Shown: positions 24,507 through 36,722, numbered from the stretch's first letter. The stretch: DNA of 64,000 nt from Bromus sterilis (GCA_950022295.1 OX465595.1:70330770-70394769), one strand, 5' to 3'. Numbers and translations are program-made. The notes: generated by a model from the sequence alone, not told the origin.

Positions 24507-24883
24507 TGCTTACAATTCATGAAAAGGAATAAAGCCCTGAAGCACCATCATGAGCTCACAAATTAGATATGGTGAAAGCCTATAACATGGTATAATGGGG
24601 ATATGTGGAGCAGGTTATGTTAAAACTAGGATTTTCTTAACTATGGGTTCACAGAATTATGAGCATGGTTAAATGGGAAAAAACTGGAGTAGTTCATACC
24701 GACCAAGGGTATTCGGTAGGGAGACCCTATGCCACCCTACCTTTTCTTGTTGGCAGCAAAGCGCCTTTCTGGCATCCTCAAAACTAATCAAGCACCTCAC
24801 CTTGGTGGTATTCATGTGGCACCGTCGGCACCACCAATTATCCATCTTTTATTTGTAGATGATAGCTTGTTGTTTTCATAGAA
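24507..24883 (+). pseudogene. LINE-3 reverse transcriptase, fragment 1
   Basis: Degraded L1-type reverse transcriptase. Readable blocks are FMKRNKA, KAYNMV..WGYVEQVMLKLGF (RT motif A region), PTKGIR.GDPMPPYLF (motif B) and FVDDSLLF (catalytic motif C), broken by several stops. The frame stops at motif C because repeat X is inserted there, and it resumes after 27360. The 5' side is cut against the Athila primer site. LINE-3 is the oldest element of this cluster and the host of several insertions. Confidence 0.8.
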
Positions 24884-27360
24884 AACTAGCGGAGTGACCC
24901 GTGCATTTGCGCGGCTAGACTTTCTATACATTAGTCAAATGTTTCAGTTTTTGTTGACACATTCTATACTAAGGAAAATTTATTTCACATATATTATGTT
25001 AAAATTTTACTCTCATATAAATATTGTGTTCGTGTATTAATGGCCAATGTCAGGAATGCTTGATTACCACCTTGCAAAAAAAGCAAAGCTTGATCACCAA
25101 TATTGTTCTACATATATAGTTTACGTATATATTGGTGGGTAATTAGGCACAAAATCACGTTAAAATTGATATTACAGTCGATGAAAGGAAGTGTTATGCA
25201 TCGAAATTCTTTCACAATACACAATGCTCCACTCATCTTATGAAATGTATTAATTGTGATGTTTTCTCGTTCAAATTGCTAAAGGATTCCCTATCCCTCA
25301 ATCCAATCATCTATTTTATTTTCTTGTATCAAATTGTATCTTTAATTTAGCATATCTAAAAATTTGGTATAAAATTGTATCTTTTAATTTGATATATCTA
25401 GAAATTAGGCACTAAATATGAAAATTTCATTCTAGGACATCAATGTTGCTTTCTGCATTCGGAACAGTCTCTTGGACACGTAGCACATTTTACTGTTTTG
25501 ACGCCTTGCACGTGCTTTATACGTACATGTATCATTTGGTACTTCCCCTTCTACAACATGTACCTCCATATCGTGTTTCCACGGGTCTCTATTTTAGTTT
25601 GGCCAACTTTTACTTATGTTAATAAATCGATTCATCAAATGCATGTTTCATATAAAGAGCAAACATAATATTTTAAATTTCCATAACTCCCTTCATAGTT
25701 TATGGTATCCACTGAAATCACTTTGGTATTTTTTTGTCAAATTTTCAATTCCATTCCCTTTCCACGTTTAAACTACCATAAACTTGGCTATTTATGTAAG
25801 TTGTATGGTGTCATCTATTTCATACTGTGATTTTCTGATATAAAATGGTTTTTCCTAATAAGTTTTTTTGATATATAATATGTTTTGAATTTATATTGTC
25901 AAAATATATTTCCTCTTAGTAATTACAAATATTACATAGATCAGTTGTATTTACAAATCAAGCTTGTAAAGTTTAGTTTTTTATGCTCTTTTTATGTACC
26001 AACACCAGCTTGCCAAGTTGTACAAGGAACACCAGCTTGCCACTTTCCTTGAATTTTTTTATTACGAAAAGTGATGGTTCTATTGCCGTTCCTTCAATCT
26101 GCAGTGGGTCTCATATTGCCCTTAGTCGCTCAAGCAACATGGCCGGGGCATGTACTGGATGTAAGTTGACAACATTGTTCTGACATGGTTTGACTCCATA
26201 GTATGTCCTCTAGAAAATCTTGGCGAGGTATGACCCTGAGTAGCAATTGAATAGACGGGACAATTTTACTTTGTCCAAAAGTATGGAAAAATGTGATGGA
26301 ATATCAATTTTAATTGAACTTATAACTGTTCTGACTTCAGTCGTTATCTATACAGTCAGAATAGATAAGGGATTGTACTTGTTTCATAAAATTCAAAGTG
26401 TTTCTTAGTCTCTTTTAATTTGTAATGAATCTGAACCATTTATATCACACAACTTCACTATGGTAAATCGCTATCATTAATTTTCTGTTGTGTTGATAAT
26501 ATGAAGATAGTGAAAGTTATGTATTGTCTGCGCATTTATGTGACAATTTTTAATATAAATGTTACATTTTTCTGTCAAATTCTCTTAATTCAAACAATGG
26601 AAATTTTTATCTGATAATATGAGCTATTGAACAATGAATTTATTCTACCTTGTCTACGATTTAAAAAAATATTTGTGCTTCATTAGGTCTTATTACTACT
26701 AACTTATATTATTTAGCTTGATTGCTATTTGTAAAATTAAATTTATTTTTATTTCTACAACTCATTTGGGCTACGTCAACTCATTTTTGAGTGAATATTA
26801 CCATACACTCGTATATGTCTATGTGTAATTAAATTTCTCAACGGCGCCAATAGCTAGGGCTAAAAAACATCCGCTAATTATCTTGGACAAAAACACATCC
26901 AGATAATTAACTAATTTGTTTTCTCCTGCTCCTTGTGCCTTGTTTTTTATCGATAGTTGTGCCCAAAGCCAGCCACCAATTCCCCAAAAAAAACAGCCAC
27001 CAATTCCCGGAAAAAAAACAGCCACCAATTGGTTGCTACCGATTGGATAGCGTGAAGGGATGAAACACATCTTCTGATTCAGGTTTTTCCATTGGCCGTA
27101 TATGATTTCGATCGGTTGTTTTGTTTTGTAGCCCTCTGATTAGAAAGCTGGAAGGCTTCTTGTACATGTTTGTCGATCTGTATTTTTTACGTGACATGCC
27201 AAACAGATTGTATAGAACTATATTTGTATGTAACGCTATTTCTTCTAAATCTGAACCGTTAATATTTCAAATCAATGGTCAATATAATTTAATCTATGTG
27301 GACGTGATGCTTTATTTGTCTTTTATTTTAATTATATAATAGATAGATAGATAGATAGAT
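24884..27360 (+). repeat. Repeat X, copy 3 (most complete, about 2.5 kb)
   Basis: A noncoding element inserted between RT motif C and the following domain of LINE-3, so both ends are bracketed by its host. It starts AACTAGCGGAGTGACCCG and ends in a TAGA tetranucleotide array (27341-27360). Partial copies at 4586-5971 and 7747-8712 align with it. It has no LTR, inverted terminal repeats or clear target duplication. A variable-length 3' tetranucleotide tail and a fixed 5' start suggest a non-LTR retroposon (RTE-like) or a nonautonomous derivative; this is inference. A short tandem motif CAGCCACCAATT recurs at about 26994 and 27018. Confidence 0.6.
27341..27360 (+). repeat. TAGA tetranucleotide array at the end of repeat X
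   Basis: About five units of TAGA/ATAG at the X/LINE-3 junction. Tails of this kind occur at the 3' ends of some RTE-type non-LTR elements. Confidence 0.8.
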
Positions 27361-28137
27361 GATAAAGGGGTGTGTTAGGTGTCAAACCTACTACAAAACT
27401 ATTGTCAAGCTTCTAGATAAATAATTAACAATAACAAATCTTATGTTTTATTTAGGAAGGTTTGTCCGGACTTGATAAGGGCAGAAGTAAAACGTATCCT
27501 TAACGTGCAGAATGAAACTCTTAGCAAGAAGTGCTCAGAGATGCCCTCTGATGTCGTTTACTCGAAGACTAGAACATTGAAGTATATTAAAGATAGAGTG
27601 TGGAGCAAGGTTATATGTTGGATTGAAATATCTATATTTGCTACAGGCAAGGAAGTCCTGATTAAATCAGTGGCATAGGAGATACTGGTGTACACGATGT
27701 CTTGTTTTAAACTTCTTCGCATTCTATGTGGGAATCTCAATTTTTTGGGGGCAGCAAGGTAGGACAACGAAAACCCCATGGGGTTTCTTGGTACTCTATG
27801 ACCCAACCAAAGAAGGATGGTGGTCTGGGTTTTCATGATATGAAGCTTTTTAATGTCGCTCTTCTTGCCCATCAAGTTTGGAGCATTCTTATCCATCCCG
27901 ACTCTCTCTCTTAGCATGGATCCTCAAAGCAGCATATTTTTTGAACGTCTCAGCAGAGTTGGGCTCCCACCCTTCACAATTCTGGCGCTCTATTTTAGAA
28001 GGCATAGATGCACTTAAGTAGGGGCTAGTCAAGAGAATATGTGATGGGGAATACACGACAATTTGGTCACAAAAATGGCTACCAAGGGATTTCTCTTTAC
28101 GTCCTATTGCATGCCTCTACACCAAGGCTCCTGTTAA

Positions 28138-28376
28138 GAACGCTGATAACTGCTACATGTGTGGTACAGACACATGACAAATCTAATATTTTTATGGAAA
28201 TTTGAGTAACGCAAAGGTGGCAACTTCATTTATCAACACATGACAACTTCTGTTTTAGCTGGCAACTTCATTTTTTTGTTTCTTTTTTATTTTTAGATGG
28301 CAGTTTTAGATGTAAAAACGTTAGTGTGAAGGTGCTCCTATCCTAATGTGTGGTGGTTAGTATTTTTTCCTGTTAA
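28138..28376. mobile_element. Small MITE, probably Mutator-like
   Basis: A 230 bp insertion in LINE-3 flanked by the exact 9 bp direct repeat TCCTGTTAA (28129-28137 and 28368-28376; the right copy is included in the span). Removing it rejoins the LINE frame (PVKNA / VCDLLDN). The ends show weak inverted similarity (TAACTGCTACATGT against TAACCACCACACAT when the right end is complemented). A 9 bp target duplication and no coding capacity fit a Mutator-superfamily MITE. The word GGCAACTTCAT occurs twice inside. Confidence 0.6.
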
Positions 28377-28546
28377 AGTATGTGACCTGCTGGATAACAC
28401 CACGACGATACAGTTTTTTCTATCGGTCGATAGAAGGGTGATTTATAACTACTGGGTTCCCATCCCCAACTAACTACTGGGTGTGGCAGTATGAAATAAA
28501 GGGTCATTTCTGTATTCGATCGGCCTATCAATTATTGGTACAAACC

Positions 28547-28560
28547 AAAAAAAACTATAG
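28547..28560 (+). repeat. Target site duplication of LINE-1 (left)
   Basis: AAAAAAAACTATAG. The right copy at 32735-32749 is AAAAAAAATCTATAG. The poly(A) tail of LINE-1 merges with the A run, so the exact tail length cannot be told. LINE-3 is continuous across the two copies. Confidence 0.8.
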
Positions 28561-28636
28561 TTGTTTATCCTGCTCTGCATCTCTGCCTGACATTGCCCCT
28601 AAAATCATCAAAAACTTATCTGTCTCTTTCTGCAAG

Positions 28637-28738
28637 ATGGATGCCAAAGACTGCACTGAGAAGATGTTGCACCAGAGCAAGAAGAAGAAAGCTGGAAGGC
28701 CTAGCAAAAAGAAAGGAGGGAATGAGGATATGGAATAA
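28637..28738 (+). CDS. LINE-1 ORF1 C-terminus (fragment)
   Basis: A 34-codon tail starting at an internal Met and ending at 28738. It is strongly basic (KKKKAGRPSKKKGG), as in RNA-binding C-termini of plant L1 ORF1 proteins. The frame is open further upstream only into LINE-3 sequence. The stop is about 280 bp before ORF2. Assignment as ORF1 rests on position and charge. Confidence 0.45.
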   Translation: MDAKDCTEKMLHQSKKKKAGRPSKKKGGNEDME

Positions 28739-29016
28739 AAGGACTCCCTGATCTATGAAGATGCAGACAAAGACTACACTTTTGCTATGTTTATGCGTTA
28801 TATGTATGAGAGATGGATATGGCAATGGGCCAAGTTACATGAACCTACCTGCTTTCTTTTGCTACCTGTAATAGGAACTATGTATGACTGCTATGACATA
28901 TGCTTACTACCCACTGAATGTTGTGCTATTTCCAATCCTATGCATTATAGGGTGCATTTGGATCTGTTCCTGTCACTATATGGTCTCTCTTGCTCACAGA
29001 TTCAGCATATACATTC

Positions 29017-32000
29017 ATGATGAATAATAAGCAATGGAATATACTTAACTGGAATATCAGAGGCATCAATGACCCTGCTAAATGGCTTGCATTGAGAAAC
29101 AAAATTACAGAGGCAGATTGTGATATTGTATGTATCCAAGAGACCAAAAGAGATAACTTTGATGGTAGATACTTGCGCAGTTTCTGTCCTAGAAAACTCA
29201 ACAAATATGACTTCACTCCCTCCATTGGGGCCTCTGGTGGCATTATCACTATATGGAATGACAATTTATTTGCAGGTGAAACCCTTTTCAAGAATGATTT
29301 CTCTGTATCCATCAGATTTACAAGCAAACAAATAGGGGAATGTTGGATATTAACCAACATATATGGCCCTTGCCAAGATGATAGAAGACAAGAATTCATT
29401 CAATGGTTTCAAGACATCGACATGCCTATAGATACTAAATGGATGATTATGGGTGATTTCAACTATATCAGATATCCACACAACAGGAACATTCAAGGGG
29501 GGAACACAACTGATATGCTTAATTTTAATGAAGCCATCAACACATTGTGATTGGTTGAAATCCCACTAAAGGGCAGAGCATTCACCTGGAGTAACATGCA
29601 AGATGCACCTTTACTACAGAAACTGGATTAGATTTTTACTTCTGAATCATGGACTAATACATATCCAAGTACTTGGGCTCTTCCATTGGCCAAGCCTATA
29701 TCTGACCATACACCATGTCTCATTCAGATAGGCACCTCCATTCCCAAGCCCACTATTTTCAGATTTGAGAATTTCTGGATGAACTTGGAGGGATTTGACA
29801 ATTTTGTGACAGATAACTGGAACAAACAGATACACAGCAAGAACTCTGCACACAAGATTACAGTGAAATTCAAAAGGCTCAGGCAAGGTTTGAAGCAATG
29901 GGCAAGATCCAGATCATATTTCAGGACTTCTATACAAAACACTAATATGGTGATCATGTTATTTGATAAGATGGAAGAATTCAGAACACTGACTGATGCA
30001 GAATGGAATGGCAAAATGATACTGAAAGATCATCTACATAAGATGCTCAAGCTGCAAATGATATACTGGAAACAAAGGGCCACCATCAGATGGGTTAAAT
30101 TTGGGGAGGCTAACTCTAAGTTCTTTCAAGCAAAAGCTACCATGAAATACAGAGTGAATCATATTAGAAGTCTATGTAGAGAAGATGGTACATCTTACTC
30201 TGATCATCACAACAAAGCTAGCATTCTCTCGCATGCCTTCAGACAAAGACTGAATTCTAACCTGCCAACATATGACAATCTATGCATCAATGAGCTCATT
30301 CCCAACAATGCAGACATGCTTCATGAACTGGAAGCAACATTTACCAAGGAGGAAATAGATAGGACTGTGAAAGATCTCCCTAATGATAAAGTCCCTGGTC
30401 CAGATGGTTTCAACACCAATTTCATCAAGAAATGTTGGCACATCATTGCTGAGGATTTCTATGCTCTCATTGATGATTTCTTCCATGGCAGAATCTCACT
30501 ACAAGGCTTGAATGCATCATTTATTGCACTTATTCCCAAGACAGATGCACCTACTTCTGCTACAGACTACAGGCCCATATCATTACTGAACTTCTCTATT
30601 AAGATCATCACTAAATTACTAGCAAACAGATTGCAGAAGGTGATCCTTAGATTGGTACATCTAAATCAATATGGCTTCCTGAACAAGAGGTCTATCCAAG
30701 ACTGCATTGCTTGGGCATATGAATTTCTACATCAGTGTCACAACACTAGGAAAGAACTCCTTATTGTGAAACTGGACTTTGAAAAAGCATTTGACATTGT
30801 TGAACACAAAGCAATCAAAGATATCATGAGAGCTAGAGGTTTTGGAGCTAGATGGATGATGTGGATGGATATGATATTAGATTCCGGATCATCTTCAGTG
30901 CTACTCAATGGCATACCTGGGAAACAATTCACCTGCAAAAGAGGGCTTAGGCAAGGAGATCCTCTCTCCCCACTGTTATTCGTGATGACTGCTGATATAT
31001 TGCAAACGATGATGAATGAAGCCATGAATAACAATATGATCCAACACCCAATTGAGAATCACCCATGTCAGGATTTCCCTATCATTCAATATGCTGATGA
31101 TACAGTGATCATCATGAAAAGCCATGAAGATGATGTTCACCAATTGAAATGTCTCCTCCAACATTACAATACCCTCACTGGTATGAGAATCAACTTGAGC
31201 AAACCCAAGATTGTTCCAGTCAACACACCACACCTCAAGATGCAGAGAATTGCTGTTATATTGGGCTGTAGCATTGGATCTTTTCCATTTCCTTACTTGG
31301 GTCTACCTATGAGGCTTAACAAACCAACTATGGAAGATTTTATGCCCATCATAAACAGAATCGACAAGAGATTATCTGGATGTTCTACTCTGCTCTCCTA
31401 TGGTGAGAAATTAGTACTAATCAAATCAGTATTCACCTCCTTACCAACTTTCTACATGAGCTCACTGACTCTGCCTATGGGAATCATAGAACAAATTAAC
31501 AAATACATCAGACATTGCTTTTGGAGAAAATATGGTATGGAAGACAGAGGATCTGCCCTAATTGCCTGGTCTAAAGTATGCAAACCCAAAGACAGAGGTG
31601 GTTTGGGTATATTGGATCTTGCCACATACAACAAATGTTTGCTTATGAAGCATGCACACAAATTCCTTTGTAAGTATGAATTACCATGGGTTCAACTCAT
31701 ATGGAACACATACTATCCCAACGGATACATTACAGACAGAACAGTGGGATCCTTTTGGTGGAAGAGCATATATAAACTCATTCCAGAATATAAGCAATTG
31801 GCAACTTGTACCATTGGTACTGGCAACACCATTCAGGTTTGGAAAGATGACTGGGGTCAAGGCACGCTACAACATGAATTTCCACACTTGTTCTCCTTCT
31901 GTCAGCAACCAGATATCAGTATATCACAATGGATGGAATATGAAGATTCTGCTGACATGTTTGTAACACCTATGTCCATTGAAGCATATCATGAATACCA

Positions 32001-32619
32001 ACTTCTGTTTCATATACAGGACTCTATACAGATTCAAAATTGCCCTGATACTTGGAGATTCGGCTATGGTAATAACCAATGCTCTGTCAGCAAGATATAC
32101 AGAGCTATGTTTCCCCAAGGATGCATACATCCCATTTACAAACATATCTGGGATAATGCATGTGTTCTAAAATACAAGATCTTCATGTGGCTAATGATTC
32201 ATGACAGAATTAATACCAGAAATTTGTTGCATAGGAAATCCTTTCATGTTCCATCTATTGCATGTATTCTATGCAACATTCAAACAGAAGAAACATGCCT
32301 GCATCTCATCTGGGATTGTGACTTTGCTCAAGATTGTTGGGATTCTATCTGCCCCAATAGAAGAAGATGTATTTCGATCATAGACAACATTATGCTACTC
32401 ATCGCATACCTGGACTGCCCTATTGCTAAGGAAATCATCATCATGGGGGTGTGGCACATCTGGATGCAGAGAAACAATGCAATATTTAGAAGCACAAGAC
32501 AATCCATTGCCAGCTGGAGAGCTCTTCTAAAGAGAGACATGATTCTACTGGAGCATAGAATCAAAGATAGACACAAGAATTATCTTCATACATGGATAGA
32601 TACAAATCTCGCATTATAA
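29017..32619 (+). pseudogene. LINE-1 ORF2: endonuclease and reverse transcriptase (two in-frame stops)
   Basis: One reading frame of about 1200 codons, starting at MMNNKQW. The APE-type endonuclease at the N-terminus has its motifs intact (NWNIRG, IQETK, GDFN, SDH). The reverse transcriptase follows (FEKAFDIV motif A, KRGLRQGDPLSP motif B, QYADDT catalytic motif C). The C-terminus has C-x2-C...H-x4-C (CILCN, HLIWDC). The only breaks are a TGA at 29548 and a TAG at 29629, both between endonuclease and RT. The product nicks target DNA and copies the element RNA onto it. Without these two stops no other damage is visible. Read-through from one to the other is unlikely. Confidence 0.9.
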
Positions 32620-32734
32620 TTACTTTCTTTTCTTTTCCAAGAGCTGGTATTGGCTGATTTTTTGAAGCTATGTAACATTGTACATATATCAATATAAAAG
32701 TCGTAGAACGATTGTTCTATGGTTACTTAGCTTC

Positions 32735-32749
32735 AAAAAAAATCTATAG
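32735..32749 (+). repeat. Target site duplication of LINE-1 (right)
   Basis: AAAAAAAATCTATAG, one base longer than the left copy at 28547-28560. Confidence 0.8.
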
Positions 32750-32808
32750 AGGATCTGCTGGCTGGAAGAGCGTAAACTTCTGATATGCGATCAGAGGAAA
32801 AGGGTTGG
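32750..32808 (+). pseudogene. LINE-3, fragment 3 (short)
   Basis: About 60 bp between LINE-1 and LINE-2. It continues the LINE-3 frame from QTKKNY (28560) as RGSAGWKSVNF and ends at the LINE-2 insertion. Its identity rests on continuity across the LINE-1 target duplication. Confidence 0.6.
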
Positions 32809-35800
32809 ACTACACTGTGGATTACAAAGATCCCCTAAAAAATAAGAACTTGTTTATGAAGGCTGAAAAGTATTGGTTAGAAATTGATGGATTCAAAGAA
32901 TATGTGCAGCTCAATTGGAAAAGAGCCATTGCAAGAAAAAACAATGTGCACAAAATCACTGCAAAATTCAAGAGACTGAGACAAGGGCTCAAGATATGGT
33001 CTAGATCCACCCTTCATATGGTGGGGCAATTAAGGCTACTCATGAGATAATTGCATGCTTAGATGGTATTGAAGAATTTAGGAATTTATGTAATGTTGAA
33101 TGGAATGGTAGAAATATTCTGAAGAAACACTTGATTCACCTGCTTAGTCTTCAAAACATTTTCTGGAAACAAAGAGCCACTATCAGGTGGGTGAAATCAG
33201 GAGAAGGCAACTCAATTTTTTTCAAAGCCAAGGCCACCATCCAATAAAAGCACAGTCATATTGAACTATTATTGATTCTGATAATATCACTCATCATTCT
33301 CATCATGATAAAGCTAATGTATTTTGGCATGCTTTTAAGGAGAGGTTAAGTAAAACTGTACCTACACATAATCCTTGATGCTGGAAGGTCTACTACATAG
33401 CTCTGTGGAGCTTTCATCTCTGGATGAGCCATTCACCAAAGATGAAATTGATAGCACCATCAAGGCACTCCGCTCTGATAATGCCCCTGGGCGGAAGGTT
33501 TCAAAAATAATTTCATTAAAGCATGCTGGCACATTATTGCTCCTGATTTATACACACTGCTGGATGATTTCTATCATGGGAAATTTGATTTGAGAGGGAT
33601 CAATTCATCATATATTGCTCTGATTCCCAAACAGGATGACCCTACACATGGCAATGATTACAGGCCCATCTCACTGCTGAACTGCATTATTAAGATCATC
33701 ACCAAGTTACTTGCCAACAGACTTCAGGCATTTATTCTATAGATTATGCATGGGAATCACAATGGCTTTCTCAACAACAGATCCATCCAAGATTGTTTAG
33801 TAAGGTCATATGAATTCATACACCAGTGCAATCAAACAGAAGAAGAACTCATGATCATCAAACTTGATTTTGAAAAGGCATTTGACATACTGGAGCATCA
33901 TGCTATTAGAAATATATTGTATGCCAGGGGTTTTGGTCATATATGGCTCATGTGGATAGATGTGATATTGAATTCAGGGACCTCTGTTGTCCTTTTGAAT
34001 GGAATTCCTGGTAAAAACTGTCAATGTAGAAGAGGAGTAAGACAAGGAGATCCATTATCAGCACTTCTCTTTGTTCTTGTTGTTGATATGATTCAATCCA
34101 TACTCAATGAGGACATGCATAATAAGTTGATTAGTCACCCTATACCTCATCACACCATCAGAGACTTTCTTGTTATTGAATATGCAACTGACACTTTACT
34201 AATTATGCAAGAACGTCCGCCACAAGTGCAACATCTCAAAAAATTTCTCTCATACTACATTCAATTCACTGGTCTCAAGATTAACTTTTGCAAAACCATT
34301 ATGGTGTCTGTAATGTTGATGACTCTACAATGCATGTACTTGCTGAATCACTGGGATGTGCCACTGGTAGCTTTAATCTCACATACTTAGGCTTGCCATT
34401 GAACTTGACCAGACCAAGAAACAAAGATTTATTGCCTGTCATACAAATGATTGATAGAAGATTATCAGGATGCTCTAGTTTTCTATCCTCGGGAGAAAAA
34501 TTGAGACTGATCAAATTAGTATTCACCAGTTTGACTAAATTCTTCATGTGTACTATGCCTAATCCAGCTGGAATTATGGAGAAGATCCATAGATATATCA
34601 AGCACTATTTTTGTATAAAATATGGTATGGAAGACAAAGGTACCGCACTCATTGCATGACGCAAAGTTACTAGACCCAAAGAACATGGTGGATTGGGAGT
34701 TCTGGACCTCACTATCCACAAAAAATGTCTCCTTATGAAACACATGCATAAGTTCATCAATCACCAAAACCTACCTTGGGTGAATCTTATATGGTAATCA
34801 TACTGTGCAAAACGATTTGGTCCAAACAGAACAGTAGTATATTTTTGGTGGAAAATATATTGAAACTGGCTGCAAATTACAAGCAATGGAACAGATGCAA
34901 TACTGGTAAAGGTAACACAATTCTCCTATGGCAAGATGACTGGGGACACGACATAATTAAAGATATACATCCTGAGCTATTCTCATATGTGAGCAACCCC
35001 AGCAACCCCAATCAAACCATAGAGCATTTCTCCATGCACCAAGACATTACGGAATGTTTCAACACACCAATATCTGTTCAGGCATACCAGCAACTGGAAG
35101 TATTACAAGACTGGTTTAACTCCATTCAATTGACTACAAAGCATGACATATGGGGGATTGATCAAACAGCTACAAGTTTTTCAACTATGGAACTCTATGT
35201 GAAAAGCTTCTCCGTAGAACAGAAACACCCAATATTCAGATACTTATGGAAGAATGCAGTTATCCCGACATACAATATATTCTTCTGGTTACTTATACAT
35301 GACAGAATCAATACTAGAAATTTTCTGCAAAGAAAATCATTTGAAATGACATCATACAGTTGTGTGCTTTGTAATCTTGAGACTAAAGAAACCTCTCATC
35401 ATCTAATCTGGGACTGTCCTTTTGCTCTAGGATGCTGGGACTCCATAACCAATGAAAGATTCATAGGAATATCCATTTTTTATGAAATCATGAACAACAT
35501 GTGTGCATTCCCCCACAAGCATTGCTATGGAAATCACCATAATGGGAGCTTAGAATATTTTGATGCAAAGAAACAACCTCATCTTCCACAACAGATCACC
35601 TTCCATCACCAACTAGAGAAGATGCCTTAGAAGGGACCTCAATCTTTTAAACCACATGATCAAAGTTAATCTTAGAGATACATTAAAGAGTTGGATAACT
35701 GATTTTTTAAATGAACACCATGTATAGAATAATTCCTAAAACTAGTGTTGGTTGTTATATTTTGTGATGTGTAACCATTTTATATGATATAATACTGTAG

Positions 35801-35834
35801 AACATTTTTTTACAGTCATGCCTTTCAAAAAAAA
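32809..35834 (+). pseudogene. LINE-2: 5'-truncated L1-type reverse transcriptase
   Basis: It aligns with LINE-1 from the end of its endonuclease to its tail (for example HKITAKFKRLRQGLK against HKITVKFKRLRQGLK). It is broken by many stops and shifts; readable pieces lie at 33375-33593, 33746-34390, 34288-34659 and 34776-35630. RT motif B is intact (RRGVRQGDP), but motif C reads EYATDT, so the first catalytic Asp is replaced by Thr. It ends in an A run (35827-35834) after a 3' UTR resembling that of LINE-1. A short similarity at the flanks (AAAAGGGTTGG at 32798, AAAAAAGTTGG at 35829) may be its target duplication. Its left boundary is approximate. Confidence 0.82.
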
Positions 35835-36031
35835 GTTGGCGAAACAATCATTAATGACTGAGAACCTGATAAAATGCTTGAAAATGAGCGCTTCGGATAA
35901 TTGCCCCTTATGTGGAAATGTTGATTCACGAAAACATTCTCTAGTTGAGTGCTCAATGTCTAGGTGCGTCTGGTGTCGTGGGAAAGTCACGGTAGATGTC
36001 CTCATTGGAGAACTTAGTGTGGGACCTTTGC
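35835..36031 (+). pseudogene. LINE-3, fragment 4 (zinc-knuckle region)
   Basis: After LINE-2 the old LINE continues as KLAKQSL..., NCPLCGNVDSRKHSLVECSMSRCVW. This is the CCHC-like block near the C-terminus of plant LINE ORF2 proteins. It stops where the older Tat LTR begins. Confidence 0.75.
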
Positions 36032-36470
36032 TGTGAGGTGAATACGAGGAGGAAGTCGGCGAGATCACAGGACGCGAGATTTACCTAGGTTTCGGCCCCT
36101 CGAAAGGTAAAGACCTACTCCTGATTTTCTACTATTGGGTGTCGACTTCTCGATTACAGGGGTGCGGAATTGCTACATATGCCTCGAGAAGATCTAAGTT
36201 GAGCTTTTATGTTTGACCCAAGGGGGTCGGCTTATATACGTGACGGGTCCCTCATTTTACACGAATCCAACTCCCATACGAGATGATGTCCTAATCTACT
36301 TTACAACATAATTTCCTTATCACACAAGGTAAGTCTATTTCCTTCTATGATCTTCGATCTTGGCGACGGCACGATCCGGCCCAAGCCGAGTCTCCTTCTG
36401 GGCCTTCATCTTGTGAGTCGGCCTGGTTCTTCTGTATGTCGGGTCATGGCGTTGTGCCATCCCCTCGACA
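36032..36470 (-). repeat. 3' LTR of the older Tat element (minus strand)
   Basis: On the minus strand it starts TGTCGAGGGG, directly after a polypurine tract (complement of TTAGCCCCCAAGATTG at 36471-36486), and ends near 36032. The right end is clear. The left end is inferred from the change from LINE sequence and a degraded TGTGAGG, so it may be off by some bases. Confidence 0.62.
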
Positions 36471-36722
36471 TTAGCCCCCAAGATTGACGCGATGCTTTAG
36501 CTTCATGACGATCTTTCTGACTTCTTTCATATGCCGACTTCAATAAAGCTAACTCTTGCTGATCTTTTCGGCATCAAATCTTGCTCCTCATTTATTACGG
36601 ACATCGTTAAAACGATCCCCTAGACTGTGTGGTCACATTAACCAACATGTCCTTTTAATGATGTGAGGATCTAGGAGATCTTCTGTTGGGCCGCGACGCC
36701 TCGATTTTCGGCCAGTGGAGTC

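Larger units (their letters stand above)
27363..28560 (+). pseudogene. LINE-3, fragment 2 (post-RT region)
   Basis: LINE-3 resumes after repeat X. It shows the typical plant L1 sequence after motif C: NLLQNYCQAS, INNNKS, MPSDV, LKYIKDRVWSKV, GKEVLIKSVA, then SWYSMTQPKKDGGLGFHDM and LLAHQVWSIL. Stops and frameshifts are frequent. A MITE interrupts it at 28138-28376. It ends at QTKKNY, where LINE-1 was inserted; the same codon context resumes at 32750. Confidence 0.82.
28561..32734 (+). mobile_element. LINE-1: L1-type non-LTR retrotransposon, nearly complete 3' part
   Basis: A 4.2 kb insertion in LINE-3 with a 14-15 bp target duplication. It contains the C-terminus of ORF1, then ORF2 with endonuclease, reverse transcriptase and C-terminal zinc-knuckle region, a 115 bp 3' UTR and a terminal A run. 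Most of ORF1 is missing, so it is 5'-truncated, the usual outcome of target-primed reverse transcription. It is the youngest-looking LINE here, judged by the intact ORF2. Confidence 0.88.

Noticed and set aside
25983..26183. 66-codon ORF in repeat X as a captured gene fragment
   Set aside because: The corresponding frame is not kept open in copy 1, and I recognise no protein family in it.
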